From Capillidium heterosporum (lineage: Eukaryota; Entomophthoromycota; Entomophthoromycetes; Entomophthorales; Capillidiaceae): DNA of 64,000 nt. Below, piece by piece: positions 35,404-47,470 of this stretch. Below the pieces are notes generated by a model. The model was not told the origin of the DNA. It made no database searches and saw only the letters and a list, made by a program, of their open reading frames with translations. The stretch covers positions 62,001-126,000 of the forward strand of contig WBMQ01000010.1 of assembly GCA_016630905.1 (NCBI GenBank). Reading direction: 5' to 3'. Position numbers and translations under genes: made by a program. Numbering within the stretch: the stretch's first letter is position 1; the number at the start of each line of letters is the position of its first letter.

Positions 35404-36581
35404 GATAGGATAAGCAGTTTATAAAGGTATAAGATATTTATATATCTTTGTTATTTATTTTAGTTTATATATAGTTTTTGTGGTTTCCAATATTTTGTTC
35501 ACAACTACTTTTATAATTGCTTCATTTATAATGTAGACTTGAAGCCATCTGCTACATCTTAATTCACTTTACCGTATAACCTTCGTATAGGAGTCGAATT
35601 CTTAGGAGCTACCTTATTTTTCAAGACGAAGGAGGTTTTAGGAAATGTAAAGCACCATATATAACTAAAAAGCTTAGTAGAATGAAATAAGAAAGGTAGT
35701 TAAATCCAGTCAATATTTCCGAACTATCAATGCTTGAACATTTTGTAAAAAGTGAATTTATCGTAACTATTTTAACGACATCAACTATTGCTAAGGTAGA
35801 CATGAATCATAAGAAGCTTCATATTTTTCTTGTTGAGTTCCTTTAAATTTAAAAGCTATAGCATCTCGACTATAGAAAGTATTCATCTTTGCTGTAAATT
35901 TGCCTACCAAATACTGTAACTGTATTGAAAGGTTCATCTAGTCTACATTCCATTCTTTCATTCAAAATATTGACATAAATATCTACTCAAGCCATCTGAG
36001 GTGAATAAAATAATAAGGTATTAGCTCTTGGACTACTCTATGTTATATTATAGAGGCTTTGAAAGCTAAAGATATGTCTATTTAAACTAAACATCACTAA
36101 GTGTAAAGAAATGGTCTATGCATCTAAGTTAACTTTGAAAGTAACTAAGACCGAGCTTGATGTAGATTAATTCGAACTGAAAACCTGTAAGGTAGGTGAA
36201 GTCGCCAAGATTATCTAACGTACAACATACTATAAATTAGGAATTTAGAAATGATAAATCCTTCTACATGCTGAAGTCAGAAAAGAAATCAAGCTTTATA
36301 AAGAAATACAGGTAAATAATCAAATAAACCAGCCAAAAAATAAGCAAGATCCAAACTATAGGGAACTCGAAGGTTTCGAAAATTGTATTGATATAAAAAA
36401 GTTCAAGCATTATAAATGAAGCCTAATCTTGAAATATACCTATAGGACTTAATCCAAAAAATGCGCTATATATTAAATAAATAATTCCCAATTTCTAGAA
36501 AAAAATACACAAACTTACCAATCCATCTAAATTTATAAAACAAGTGAGATTTATAATGCGTCCTAACAGAAAATCTAATTT
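35404..36581. other. Convergent intergenic region
   Basis: AT-rich spacer between the 3' ends of ceramidase (+) and the CHY protein (-). No gene, RNA or repeat was recognised. Confidence 0.4.
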
Positions 36582-37185
36582 TTAATCCTCCAACAGTGTC
36601 GAGTAGTCAAAGTCCTTCAACTGCTCCTCCAAACTTAATGGGGTTTGCATCCTAGTATCCAACAACATACTATTTTATAAAAAATGGATCAAAACATTTA
36701 GTAAATCTTGTATAAAAACCAAAATGTACCTAGAATTGGTTCGAATATCTTCCACCTTTTCATCATTTCCATCTTCCTTTCGAACTTTATGCTCCAAGTT
36801 GGCACTCTTATTTTCATTTGCAGGTAATACGAAATGGTTGTCACAATAGGGACAGAACTCATCAGTCTCGTCAAACTCCCTTTATCAAAAATTAAAAAAA
36901 GTTCATGAGTCATTCAATTTACTTTGAAATAATATAAAATTTACCTAGTATCCTTCCTAAACACCTTCTTACACTTCTTACAAGCGAACACCATCTCAAA
37001 ATGTTTCTTTATGTTGTGATCGCTGTTGTCGGCATGGCATTGGGAGCAGTCGAACCATCGACGACAACATGGTGCTCGTATCGATACCTAATATTATTTA
37101 TAAAGATATAAAAATGAAAAATTAATTTAGATTGTCTATTTATTTAGTAGTTTTATACCTGTGCGTTAAGTATATGTTTACACAT
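36582..37185 (-). CDS. CHY-type zinc-finger protein
   Basis: Four exons on the minus strand (37159-37185, 36945-37087, 36730-36879, 36582-36669) encode 135 residues; all junctions are in phase. It is too fragmented to appear as one open frame. The start MCKHILNAQVSIRAPCC, then WFDCSQCH, FACKKCKKVFRKD and FCPYCDNHFV, is the conserved CHY zinc-finger array. Candidate zinc ligands are C2, H4, C16, C17, C23, C26, H27, H33, C45, C48, C66, C69 and H72. Small CHY proteins of this type are widespread in fungi. The best-studied relative (Hot13) acts in mitochondrial import redox, and longer relatives are RING ubiquitin ligases. The role here is not certain. The C-terminal 60 residues are acidic and not conserved to my knowledge. 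Confidence 0.88.
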
Positions 37186-37241
37186 TAGTTTTTTGAAGTT
37201 GACAGTTGGACTAAACGAGATGAATTTCGTCAAGTTGTGCT

Positions 37242-37515
37242 AGAAATTTACTTGGGCTGGTAGATGGACGGAGAAAGTTTATTGAGCAAATTATATTAAC
37301 TTAAAGTGTAGTTGACAATAGGAGTGATTGGCTATAGCAATTAATATATAGTTTTGAATTTATTCAGTTTCCTCCAAATAAGTTGGCAAATCTCTTGCAG
37401 CTTATTTTGATATCAGTCTACAACACTATACATCCTCTATCGTTTTCTTAAACATACTTTTAAACTATATATATATGTATATATGTAAGCTTCATCTGAA
37501 ATATTCACCTTTATA
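37242..37515 (+). repeat. Diverged direct repeat, copy 1
   Basis: It begins GAAATTTACTTGGGCTGG at about 37243 and ends with the TAAGCTTCATCT region near 37490. It corresponds segment by segment to 38532-38820, with matching blocks such as TAGATGGACGGAGAAA and GTAAGCTTCATC. It lies just 5' of the CHY gene start. Confidence 0.6.
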
Positions 37516-38531
37516 AATTTTATCCATAATGTAAAGAAATCTTCTTAAATCAACTATAATTTTGCTTAATAGCCAAAATTCAAGTTTATATCTCATATTT
37601 ATAGACTACTAGTTGGTATCTACCCTATCGATGTTAGCAATTCCCTTTCCCTTTCCCTTTAGCATGAATTAAATGTTTAATTTAGCATTGACTGTTCTCA
37701 ATTAACCTCTGCATTACCTAAAGCTATTGATGATCGTTCAGAACAAGATGGACATTAGTACTGGTGGTGAGCATTGACTTAACCTTCAATATTCAGAGTA
37801 TCAACTGCTGAAGTCAAGTATTCTATATAAGATACATGGTCAACTTAGCAGTAGGTTAAGTAACTATTAAATAAGCGTTTTGAACCGTTTGATATTTTTC
37901 TGCTATCAACATAGCAGACTCACTGTCGATAGTACAATTTAAAACTGAGAGTTAGCATCCATCTAACCCAAAGAGTTGCACTGACCTGAACCGAACCATG
38001 GAATCTAATTGAATTAATGAACTCGACTATGCTCCTTAGCCTTATGACTACGATTGGAGTATTCCTGTCCGCTTACCACCTCTGAATCAAGTTCCAAGCA
38101 TGGGATTCCTCCTTATATAGCCTTCTCATCAACTTTAACCTTTATGGAGTACTGGCTACTATTACCTCTTGGTGAGCGTTCTTTGTAGACACTCACCAAC
38201 ACTAACTATAGTACTTTATAACATACTCCAATAAGAAACAATAGGTCAAATATTTTAAAAAACTAGCTTTCTTATTTTAAAAGAAATAGTTATATCTAAA
38301 TCTTAGAATTTAAATATACTACATTAGTTTTTAAGGCTAACATTCAAAAGTATCAATTTTTTAAAAATTTATTCAAATATAGTTAAACCTTAGAATTAGC
38401 TATACTTAGTATTGAACTATTAGATCCAATGTTTGTTATATCATAAAATATTTTAATTATATTTTTAGCTAATCCTATCCAAATAAGACTAGTAGTTATA
38501 TTTCATAGAATTTCTGTTAATACACTTGCTT

Positions 38532-38820
38532 TGAAAATTTACTTAGGCTAGTAGATAGACGGAGAAAATTATTTAATAAATCGATATAGAGTACAATATA
38601 GTTTATAGCAAAAGGGACTATTACAGCTATCTATATGCTAAGCTTTGAGTTCATTCAATTTCTTGACTAGGTTATTAATCCATTGCAACAATCATCGAAC
38701 TAGGTCAAAGTTTACATCCTCCACGATTTATATAGTTTGTAGCTAGAACGCCTCTTCATATAAGACTATATATACTATACGCTTTCATAAGCTTCGTCTT
38801 TAAAACTCCCGACACCTCTA
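38532..38820 (+). repeat. Diverged direct repeat, copy 2
   Basis: Partner of 37242-37515, with TTTACTTAGGCTAGTAGATA, ACGGAGAAAAT, ACATCCTCCACGAT and ATAAGCTTCGTCT. It lies about 320 bp 5' of the PH-like gene at 39137. The copies differ by many substitutions and small indels. Confidence 0.6.
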
Positions 38821-39136
38821 CCTTATACCATTTTACCTACATTAAAAAGGCAATAGCGTATAAGTATAGAAACAGGTTTAAATTTTCCGGTCATCAATTA
38901 GAGTTTTAAGTTTAGGAATTCCGTCTTTGTACCAAAAGTTTAATTTTTACAAAGGAAGACGGAGTACGGCTATTTCAACCTATTCCTTATTAGAAAAAAG
39001 GTATCAAAAGGAGTTCATTAAAGGGATATACGACGTTGCAACCAACATATATATATAACTTAGAGAAAGAGCGATAAAATATTTCTTTCAAAACATCAAC
39101 AAAACTCGACTCCAGCTTCTAATAGAAACCCAATAA

Positions 39137-39645
39137 ATGGAACAGAACAAAGAGACTACGGTATCTCTGCTATCAGGATTCAATTCGGAGGAAGAGGTAC
39201 CTATAACTTCAGCTTAAATATATAAAATTTATCCATAGCTAATATGGCAAGGCAATACCTGGCCCCTAGGTGTTTTATCACCACTAACCTGCTCTTCTTT
39301 AACCTACAAGATAACTACTAAAGCCATCACCAAGTGCTCTGGCTACAGTCAAAAAGAAGTAGAAGTTATAGAATTGCGCAGGGTAACCGACGTAAGTTTC
39401 AAGCAGACTTGTTTCCAACAGTGTCTAGGAAGGGGGAGTATAGTTATCCATTCGACGTAAGTTCACTTTGTTGGAATTTTATTTTTTCCGATGGAATATT
39501 AATATTGATGTTTTTAATTGAAATATATAGGACCAGTTTGGAACCAATTGTAGTAGTTAGTGGATTTAACTTGAAGTTGGTGTATAGAAAGCTGAAGGAG
39601 GCTTGGCTAGCTAGTAACGCCAACCAGTTCGTTATGGCCACTTGA
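39137..39645 (+). CDS. Small PH-like (bPH/DUF304-type) domain protein, paralogue A
   Basis: Exons 39137-39196, 39239-39456 and 39531-39645 encode 130 residues. After a short acidic N-terminus comes one domain. The strand pattern IWQGNTWPLGVLSPLTCSSL, LTYKITTKAITK, EVEVIELRRVTD, GRGSIVIHST and the C-terminal helix LKLVYRKLKEAWLASNANQF fits the bacterial-PH-like fold, which often binds membranes or partners. It is a clear paralogue of the protein at 56996-57475. The intron within the HST codon is at the same place and phase in both. Function unknown. Confidence 0.8.
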
Positions 39646-39925
39646 TATTTACACAACTACTGCATGCTTTTGGAATCCCAATTTAACCTTACCTTTTATA
39701 AATTATTGCTTTAAAGATGTATATTTTCCTTTTTAAAATATTTGTACTTGTTTTAATAGTAAAAATTAAGATACATAGGGGACATACAACCAACATTTTT
39801 AAATAAAGTTAACGTAGCACTTCACTTTTATTGTTTCAAGCACAACTACTTTACCTATATCCAACAAATCAAATCCTATTACCCTAATTCCTCTCCAATC
39901 CAATTTATGAATCCGCTTTAAGTAC
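39646..39925. other. Convergent 3' spacer
   Basis: 280 bp of AT-rich DNA between paralogue A (+) and the 696-residue gene (-). Nothing was recognised. Confidence 0.4.
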
Positions 39926-42132
39926 CTATACTTGTTCCTCCTCTCCATATACTCCTTCAAGCACTGCCTGGATCTCATAATCAAGAACCCTACTCAAAGT
40001 CATCGATTTTGCTAGATTGGGGTTGTGTTCCATCAAGAATTCAACCAATTTGGTTTGATCGTTGACGGTAATGTTGGGTAATTCTGACAACTCGCCATTA
40101 CCATCTTCAATTTCATTGTCCAATTCCCCTTGGAAACTATAAAAGGGCACGAAGTTTACATCATGGATCAACAATGCACATAGCATGCGGTAGTAGAACA
40201 GCTCTTTCCGATAAACTAGGTCAAACTCTACGACTCTATACTGAATCTTGACCTTGGCGGGTAGTTCCCAATAATGGACCTCATAAAAGAACGCCGAGCT
40301 CCAGTAATTTTTGCGATGCTGAAACAACTCCTTGTACTGGTCCTTCAGTTTTTGGGTTTTAATCAGGTAGTCCTTATAGCCCTCTTCCATCTTCAAAGTA
40401 TCTAAACTCAAACAGTTACTGAATACGCGAAAGTGTAGTAGGAATTCAGCCAAGTTAAGCCACAGCTCAGATTTAAAACTCTCAAATTCTAACTCAATTC
40501 GGTCACAGAGTAAGTCAATCCCATAGAGGCAGCAACTCAAATTGTACAAACTTTTAGATGGGGAAGTATACTCATATCCAGCCAATTCTCCCTTGAGAAG
40601 CTGTATTTGTGAAACAAAAGTTTGGTCGTAGTGGATGGATGGCTCTACGCGACGTATCCGAGCAAAGTTTCTCTCCCAAAGTTGCTGGTAAGTCAAGCCC
40701 TCCTCTTCCTCCTTTCGATTATAGTTGACAGCGCTGACGTTGAAGTCATCTAGCTGACTGAAAGGCATAGTAGCTACTTTATCGTAACAGTACCCATCCA
40801 TTTGGGCTTGCTCCTTAATTGTCTCGGAGATATTTAGGGATGCTAAATTGCAGGTTGACAAATAGGTTTCCAAGAGGTGTATCTGGTTACACTTAACCTG
40901 CTCCGATTCCAAGTTACATTTAGCTCTAGGTTTGTACCTGCACTTGGATTCGACCCTGGTGAACCCGGCCGGATTGGCGAATCTAGGCTTCTTGTCGGGT
41001 CCAAACCCGTCTATTTGATGTTGTGCCAACCGGTTCAAACTTTGTCGAATCGAAGTTACTATATCGTCAAAATCACTGTCATTGCTGTCCTCTACAAAGT
41101 CAATAGAGAGTTCCATAGAGTTAGTGGAGTCGGTATCACTGAACGTAGATCTTTTAGATAGTTCGTTAGAACTTTCTTCAGCTCGGAAACCTGGATTTTT
41201 GACCGGTCCTGCTTCTTTTTTGGCTTGGCGTTCCTCGAGGCCGTACCTGATATCAATATTTTTTGATAGGTAGCTGTCGGTATTCTTCTGTAGACCTTCG
41301 ATGACAAACTCATTCAAAGTCAACATCTGCATCCAACCTTCTGGTACCTTTATTTGACCTTGAGTAGTCGATCTAAAGTTTCCTTCCAAATTAGCTGGGT
41401 CGTTCAAAAGTTCCTGCTTCCCCTGTAAATAATAGATATGGTTTAGGTATTCCAAGTAGTAGTTGGAATACAACAGTTTGTTGTTGTATCGTAGCACCAG
41501 CTTGAAACTTTTGACTAGCAGATCGGAGCTCACTTTCAACCAACTTTCCTTCTCTTCAACCTTCGTGCTTTTACTGTAGATGGCGAAAGCTAACATACCA
41601 CAGTAACCAGTCAACCTGTAGTCCAACTTCAATCCCAATTTAGAGTTGAGATAACTTTGGCAGAACTCAAAGTTCTTTATTAGATTGGTCAGGTAGTCTT
41701 CCTTATCATTCTCCTTATCGGAGCCCTCATCATACTTTAGTTTAGTGTCGTCGACAGCAGCTAGCGAAAGCTTGAAGTTGGTGTAGAGGTTTATGAATAG
41801 GAAAAAATTTTGGTTGAATGATTTGGAGATCAACAGCATGTACATCTTCTTTACCTTTGCCAAGCTGGTGCCATCCTGTTTCGTTTTAAAGAGCTGAGTA
41901 ACTACATGCAAGATAAACTACTTGCAAAGCTAATTAATAAAGATAGTGTTAAGATAAATATGGAGTTTACCAGATTGTAGTAAGGTGATTCGACGTATTT
42001 GGAGAAAGATAGGCTAGTTAGACATAGACTTACCAGTTTCAAATTCCCCTTCAGAAGTTGGCTTTGTAAGTAGGTGAGAATTATAAAGTCGAAGAAGCGG
42101 TTGCGCTGCTTTACGTTGGTTTTCTCAAACAT
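39926..42132 (-). CDS. Large protein of unknown function
   Basis: Exon 1 is 42034-42132 and exon 2 is 39926-41917, with a 116-nt intron whose acceptor AAGTAG keeps the frame; together about 696 residues. The intron is longer than its neighbours', so a small hidden exon cannot be excluded. The protein is rich in Leu, Tyr and Asn. It looks mostly helical at both ends with an acidic, low-complexity middle (residues near 230-300, with SDTDSTNSMELSIDF). There is no signal peptide or clear membrane helix. Aromatic-rich helical segments such as HYWELPAKVKIQYRVVEFDL near the C-terminus suggest a scaffold-type protein. I could not place it in a family. Confidence 0.65.
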
Positions 42133-43824
42133 ACTTTGTTAGCTCCGACACAGGCTCCGCTTCAAGGTAAGTCCAAAGTTTAAATAGAGTTGGACTAGTT
42201 GACCCTTCTTTGATATAGTTGACTACTAACGAAAATAAAGAAATGGTTATTTGCTTTGTATTCAATCTTTTTCGAAAAAGCCAGTAAAGTTATTTGCAAA
42301 TCCTTGGTAGAGTTTTACTGCCATTGGGTAAGCCTCTATAGAAAATTTCAAGCTTTACAGCATCCAATAGCTTTATTAAAGTGCCAGAGAATTGGAATTA
42401 GGCATTAGCTAAGGAAAATCTTAAAAAGTTGGCTTGAACTTTCAAGTGAAATGGGCATACAAAAAATACCAACTCACCATACAAAATTGGAGCTGCCGTT
42501 AGACAATCTAGTTGCTAAAGTTAGGTCCTTCCTATGCGACACTTGTATCCAACAACACACAACAGCTATATTTTCCCACCCTACACCACCTTTCCAATTT
42601 AGCTATACTTAGTTTATCATGTCCTTTCCAATCGCTAAAACAGGTTTTTTGTTTAGACTAGTCCAATTTGATCCTGCCTATTTGAACGGTATCTAACTCA
42701 TTTCGAAGCGGATTTTAGCCAATTGCTTGCTAATACTTTAAAGCATTTCCAATGTGGGGTAGCGTTAAACTATTCCTTTAGGCTAAACTATTCTAATTAA
42801 GTGTAAGGGTCAACACTATTTCAGGAGTGGGTTTGAAGTTTACTACCATTAGTTGCAAACATGCCTTTCCAATAGATAAAGCCTTACCTTCCAATCCAAG
42901 GGGAAGGCTCTGGGCATAATTAGCTTGATGGATGAACCTTCGATCCCTTAATTCAATTTGGAAATGAATCCCAGTTCCATCCCAAAATAATGAAACGAGC
43001 TTCAAAATTTGGGTAAATCACACCTTTCGAAATTGCAAAAGCTAGATGCACTATTTCGAACCAGTTTGAGTCATAGTAACGGATCTTTAACATGATTGAT
43101 TGTTTAGGGTTTTAGTTAGCAGGTACTGCAGTCCATAAGTGCCAAAGCCTCATTCATCCTCAGCACTTCATTGGCTTGTAAAAATATCCATCAACTATGA
43201 TTCCAAAACACCTGTTTCGATTGGCCCAAATGGCAAACGAGTATGTGAGGTGGAGGATAAACTCATGAAGACAAAAATAAACGCTATAAAAGTTAGGATT
43301 TCCAAATCGAACCAGCTTATAACCTCTCTCTTTTAACTTTTATTTTACCTTATTTCTGGTAACCAACACTCTCAACCACGCTTCTTTAAACCTCCACTTT
43401 TTATCAACTTTCTACTCTGACTCAGAAGGTCTACAATACAACTGTGCTTTACTACTGCGTACCCAGCAACCGATTCTAATTAGCCGCCCGCCTCCACTTT
43501 ATTAGAAATTCCTGTAGACTCGACCTTTATATACCCCGATATTTATTTTCAGCATAACGCAGTTTTATTGAGTTGTATCTGTTATTTCTCTCCTACTAAC
43601 CTGTGTTTTCCCTGTCTATACTCTTGTTAATTATTTTTAGTTTCTTAGACTTAATTTTTAGTCTTAGCTTTTTGAAGGTTCAATTGCACAACAACCTTCA
43701 CTTCTACTGTACCTTTTTATAAGACTTCTTTCGTGATTACCGTATTTATTAGGTTGATCCTGCTCCAAACACACCCCTACTGAGATAACTCTTTGCTGTT
43801 CTATCCACATATATTTAAATCGCG
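42133..43824. other. Long intergenic region between divergent genes
   Basis: About 1.7 kb. The last 350 bp before 43825 are pyrimidine-rich, as in a promoter or leader. A frame at 43139-43336 begins with GTG and looks accidental. Nothing else was recognised. Confidence 0.4.
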
Positions 43825-45033
43825 ATGCTTAAAGTTTCACGCCACGCCAAGAGTCCCGCTCAACTTTCGCCTAAAACACGTTCCAAGAACACCGATGCCA
43901 TGATCCAACTGCGATCATCTCCTATCCCGAGGTCCAACTCCAACCACAACATCCAAAGTTTGGTCCCACCTATGAGCCCCTTGCATAAGGAGCACAAGTC
44001 CAAGAAGAAGACCAACAGCAGGGGCAAGGGCTCAAAGTCCGCCACAGCTGTTGACGAGGACTCCCCAGCTACCGAAGTCGATACCCCTATCGGTGGGAAA
44101 GCTTCCAAGAAGGGGAAGTCGAAGGCTAAATTCAACAAGTTTAACCAGGACGTCCAAATGAACCGATCAAGTTCAAAACCACCCCTCACCCGTGACAACT
44201 ACCAAGGTACTTACAAACAGAACCGACGCAACTCGATTGGGTCGGTACCGGACACCAGCGCCATCGACGTTAACCAGCTTGAATTCCTCAAGCGCATCAA
44301 CGCCGAAAGTGCACCAAATTCCGAACTCACGTTCCAACGCACCGGCCGGAGATTGTCGGAATCTCTGACCAAAGCTCTAACTTCCCCGAAGCTCGGTCCT
44401 TCTGGGAAGTCCAAACGATCCCCAAAGGTCAAGTCCAAGACCAACACCCCTAAAGTCACTCCTCCCATCGCCATCCTCACCTATGCATCCCGATCTAAAG
44501 AGGGAGTCACCAACATCCTGCCCAGCATCGAGGTCACCAATGACGACGAATCTAGCGCCTCAACCTCGTCTGATGAACTTGAGCCCAAGCCCCGACGCAA
44601 GCCTAGCATCAAGCCTACCAGCCGTAAACCTAGCCAGCAGCTCGTGCCCGACTTCCTCCTCAAGCTACTTCAGACTCCAGCCCCGACTCCTACCGACAGG
44701 AAGCCTTTCTTCGACAACTTCGGTCCCCGCATGGACCGTTCCTCCCACTCCGATTCGGAGTCAGACACAAGATTCCACTCACGCACCTCTACCAACCACG
44801 AGGCTATGTCTTATGGTTTAGACCGCAACGCTTCCCACAGCTCCACTTTGTACGCCGGACCTAGCTTCGGTAGATCACCAGCCCCCAACTCGCTCCCCTT
44901 CCCCCTCTTTGACCGAGGTAAAGACTTGGGTCAAAAGGTGCCTAGTAAGTCGGTAGTCTCTTTGGACTACCTAACTGCTCAAAAGAAAGTTCAAAATGCT
45001 ACCTTTGCTATGCACAAACTCTCCTTGAACTAA
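43825..45033 (+). CDS. Edc1/PNRC-like decapping activator (disordered, proline/serine-rich)
   Basis: A single exon encodes 402 residues. Nearly the whole protein is disordered, basic and rich in Ser, Pro and Lys. Near the C-terminus it has the linear motif of Edc1/Edc2/PNRC proteins: YAG at 343-345, SP at 351-352 and the Dcp1-binding LPFP at 357-360, reading YAGPSFGRSPAPNSLPFPLF. In the known family the LPxP part binds the Dcp1 EVH1 domain and the YAG part activates Dcp2 catalysis. Ser/Arg-Arg-Xaa-Ser sites (RRNS, RRLS, RKPS) suggest control by basophilic kinases. A final conserved-looking segment, VVSLDYLTAQKKVQNATFAM, ends the protein. The assignment rests on the motif only. Confidence 0.72.
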   Translation: MLKVSRHAKSPAQLSPKTRSKNTDAMIQLRSSPIPRSNSNHNIQSLVPPMSPLHKEHKSKKKTNSRGKGSKSATAVDEDSPATEVDTPIGGKASKKGKSKAKFNKFNQDVQMNRSSSKPPLTRDNYQGTYKQNRRNSIGSVPDTSAIDVNQLEFLKRINAESAPNSELTFQRTGRRLSESLTKALTSPKLGPSGKSKRSPKVKSKTNTPKVTPPIAILTYASRSKEGVTNILPSIEVTNDDESSASTSSDELEPKPRRKPSIKPTSRKPSQQLVPDFLLKLLQTPAPTPTDRKPFFDNFGPRMDRSSHSDSESDTRFHSRTSTNHEAMSYGLDRNASHSSTLYAGPSFGRSPAPNSLPFPLFDRGKDLGQKVPSKSVVSLDYLTAQKKVQNATFAMHKLSLN

Positions 45034-46281
45034 CTTTTAGTTTCAAGAGCTTGTCTTTCACAAATGGTTCAAGGCAATGTGCCACCTGTCCAAACCCCTT
45101 TTGCTCCCATATACGTGTCCCTTTTAGACTATCTGATCGCCTTTATAGTCTACCTATATCTCAAGTCCCTGTCCCATGACCCTATTTTTTAAGTCTTTGT
45201 AATTTTTTGTATCCTTCATTCGAAACTTTTTCTTTTGAAATTTTTAGTTTGAAATAAATTATTTAGTCTTGATTTGTCTAAAGTTTAGATATCTACTTTG
45301 AGGTTGCTACTATTGCTAGATGCATAAGAGTCAAGCGGCTAAAGTTATCACCACTTCTAAATTTGAATTCAATTGTTATCTTAGAAACCTAAAATTGTTA
45401 TGCTGATGTGTAAGATAGGCTATTAAAGAACTTGGCATGATGGTAGCTGATAACTTGTGAGCAAAAGTAGCAAGTCCATACCAGGTGCTATAGGCAATTA
45501 TATTTAATGGTGTAAGTTGATAAAAATAATCAAAGTCTATTTGGGCTTTGTCAGGTCGATGTAAGCCAAGGTAAATTCAGTAGAAGCAAAGTCTATTACT
45601 AAACTTTCAATAATATTTTGGCTACCTTCAAAGAAAAGACGTATGAGGTTGGTAAAGCGGAAGGCTGATAAAGTTTTTGGTAGCTGTAGGTGGAAGTTTT
45701 ATAAAACATTATAGATCATTTATAAGCTTTAGGTCCATCTTCAAATATTTTGCCATCGAGAATTTTAAATGCTGATGAATGGTGTATGTGGCAAAGTGAA
45801 AAATGTAGGTCTTTGATATTTTTAGATTGTATAAACACTTTACCTGGTAGTAGTTCAGTTTGGAATGTAGCTTAGTTGGAACTGACTGGATTGCGAAATG
45901 AAAAAGTTGATTGAGTATTAAGTTGGAGTTCATAGTTGAATAAAGCTAATTAAAAAATATAGTGAATTGTACATTTCTTAGCCTTGTCTCGATATTTAAT
46001 ACTACTTCCTCTTCCTTATTATGATATTCGCCACCATCCTAGTAAAATTGCATCTTGATGCTCAGTTAGTCGCTTCAAGCTTTTATTTCTTCAAGTTCAA
46101 AACTTGGAAATCCAATTCACCTTTTAATCTTTATCAAAAATTTTAGAAAATTTCCTGAATTGTACTTTTCTAGCGAATTAGAAGGGAATATTTTGAGATA
46201 GAACAGGCCCTTCATCAAAGGTTCCCATTAAATGAAAGGTTTGAAGAACTTTCCTTCCTTTTAGTTAGCTTCCACCATCCA
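45034..46281. other. Intergenic region
   Basis: 3' flank of the Edc1-like gene (AAATAAATTATT near 45251) and upstream region of CGR1. AT-rich. A minus-strand frame at 45709-45933 looks accidental. Confidence 0.4.
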
Positions 46282-46900
46282 ATGTCCAACAGTAAACTCA
46301 AAATGCGCCTACATTGAAACTAAACTATTTTACAAAGGTACACCCAAATCCAGTCAAGATCAACAAACCTTTACTGTCGATACCATAACCGAACCTCTAA
46401 CTCGAGTGTCAGGTAATTTATGTCATTTTCAACAAAACTTAAACAACTGTTTTATTTAAAAGGCCGAGTATGGAAGCAAACCAAAAAGCCTTTGAAACGC
46501 AATAACCAGCTCAAGCTGGGTACTGATACCTGGAAGGCTAGGTCGGAGCAACGCCAGAAGGACAAAGTTATCAAAGCTTTGGAGAAACAGATGAAAGAAG
46601 AGACCGAGACAAAGAAGAAGGTGTGCTTTTATTTTTCATTTTGGTATTTATGTCTATTTTGTTTTGTTATATCTAGCTTAAAGGAGAACGACTTAAGGAA
46701 TTGCGATTGAAAAAGGAGGAGAAGATGAAGGAGGAATTAATGAAGGCTTCGGTAAATTTTAACCATTTTTAACTATACTTAAGTTCAAATGAACGTAGAT
46801 GAGCGATAAACGGTACCAACGTATCAAGCGTAGGGAAGCTAGAAAGGAGAAAATCGCTTTGAAGAAGGCCGAGAAGACGCAGCAGATTGAAAACTTTTAA
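46282..46900 (+). CDS. CGR1: rRNA-processing protein Cgr1 (CCDC86 family)
   Basis: Cgr1 is a small nucleolar protein required for 60S ribosome maturation. I resolve five exons: 46282-46291 (only 10 nt), 46338-46412, 46463-46620, 46677-46751 and 46799-46900. All are in phase and encode 139 residues. The hallmark VSGRVWKQTKKPLKR appears across the second intron. It is followed by a long charged helix (WKARSEQRQKDKVIKALEKQ) and the family's C-terminal block MSDKRYQRIKRREARKEKIA. The protein is very basic, as expected for a nucleolar factor. The first exon is chosen because it gives the only ATG in frame; it depends on one 46-nt intron. Confidence 0.85.
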
Positions 46901-47470
46901 ATTTATTATTAAATTATCTATAGAACATCGTTTTCTATTTGGGTACAAACTTTTAGTTGTAAAGGCTGTTGAAAGTTCAGGAACTCTTTTAATTGGAATA
47001 GTAAAAGTGGTCGTTAGGGAGAAGCTTTATCATTTTAGGGCCAAAGATTTTAAACAAGTAAAGGTCTAGTTATTTTGTTATAGCCGTTTGATTATTTATA
47101 GTATACAAATAATCGCCCAATACTGTAGGTTAATGAATAATATATATTGATCTACAGTGAAGACTTATTATAAGAAGGTATTAATGAAAATTACCAAAAT
47201 GTTGGAAAATTGCAAATGAAAGCATTAAATTTATACAGTATATCTTCCTATACGATGCCTCTCTTGCAACAGGTTTTATCTTATATAGATATGCTTATAG
47301 TGAAAATAAAGTATCGTTTTAAAATTAGATATGAAAGTTACAGTTGAAACCCATTCCTAGAATTTATTACTTATCCAAAACCCAAAGATACTCTATTTTT
47401 ACATCGATTGAAGATACTAACCCTAAATCCAACCTATACTTCAAAGATCCTCTACTTGAACCTTTTTGAA
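46901..47470. other. Convergent intergenic region
   Basis: 570 bp of AT-rich DNA between CGR1 (+) and the DEAH helicase (-). Nothing was recognised. Confidence 0.4.

Larger units (their letters stand above)
37186..39136. other. Long intergenic region with a duplicated segment
   Basis: About 1.95 kb between divergent genes (CHY protein on the minus strand, PH-like protein on the plus strand). It contains two diverged direct copies of a ~280-bp segment (37242-37515 and 38532-38820), a short CCCTTT run near 37644 and TA-rich tracts. No ORF was recognised. Confidence 0.5.

Noticed and set aside
37640-37665. CCCTTT repeats as an internal telomere-like tract
   Set aside because: Only about three imperfect units, and not a TTAGGG-type repeat.
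39392-39450. Extra intron at GTAAGTTTCAAG in PH-like paralogue A
   Set aside because: Comparison with paralogue B shows this stretch is coding (VSFKQTCFQQCLGRGS matches IAYYRSCTQICSGRGS).
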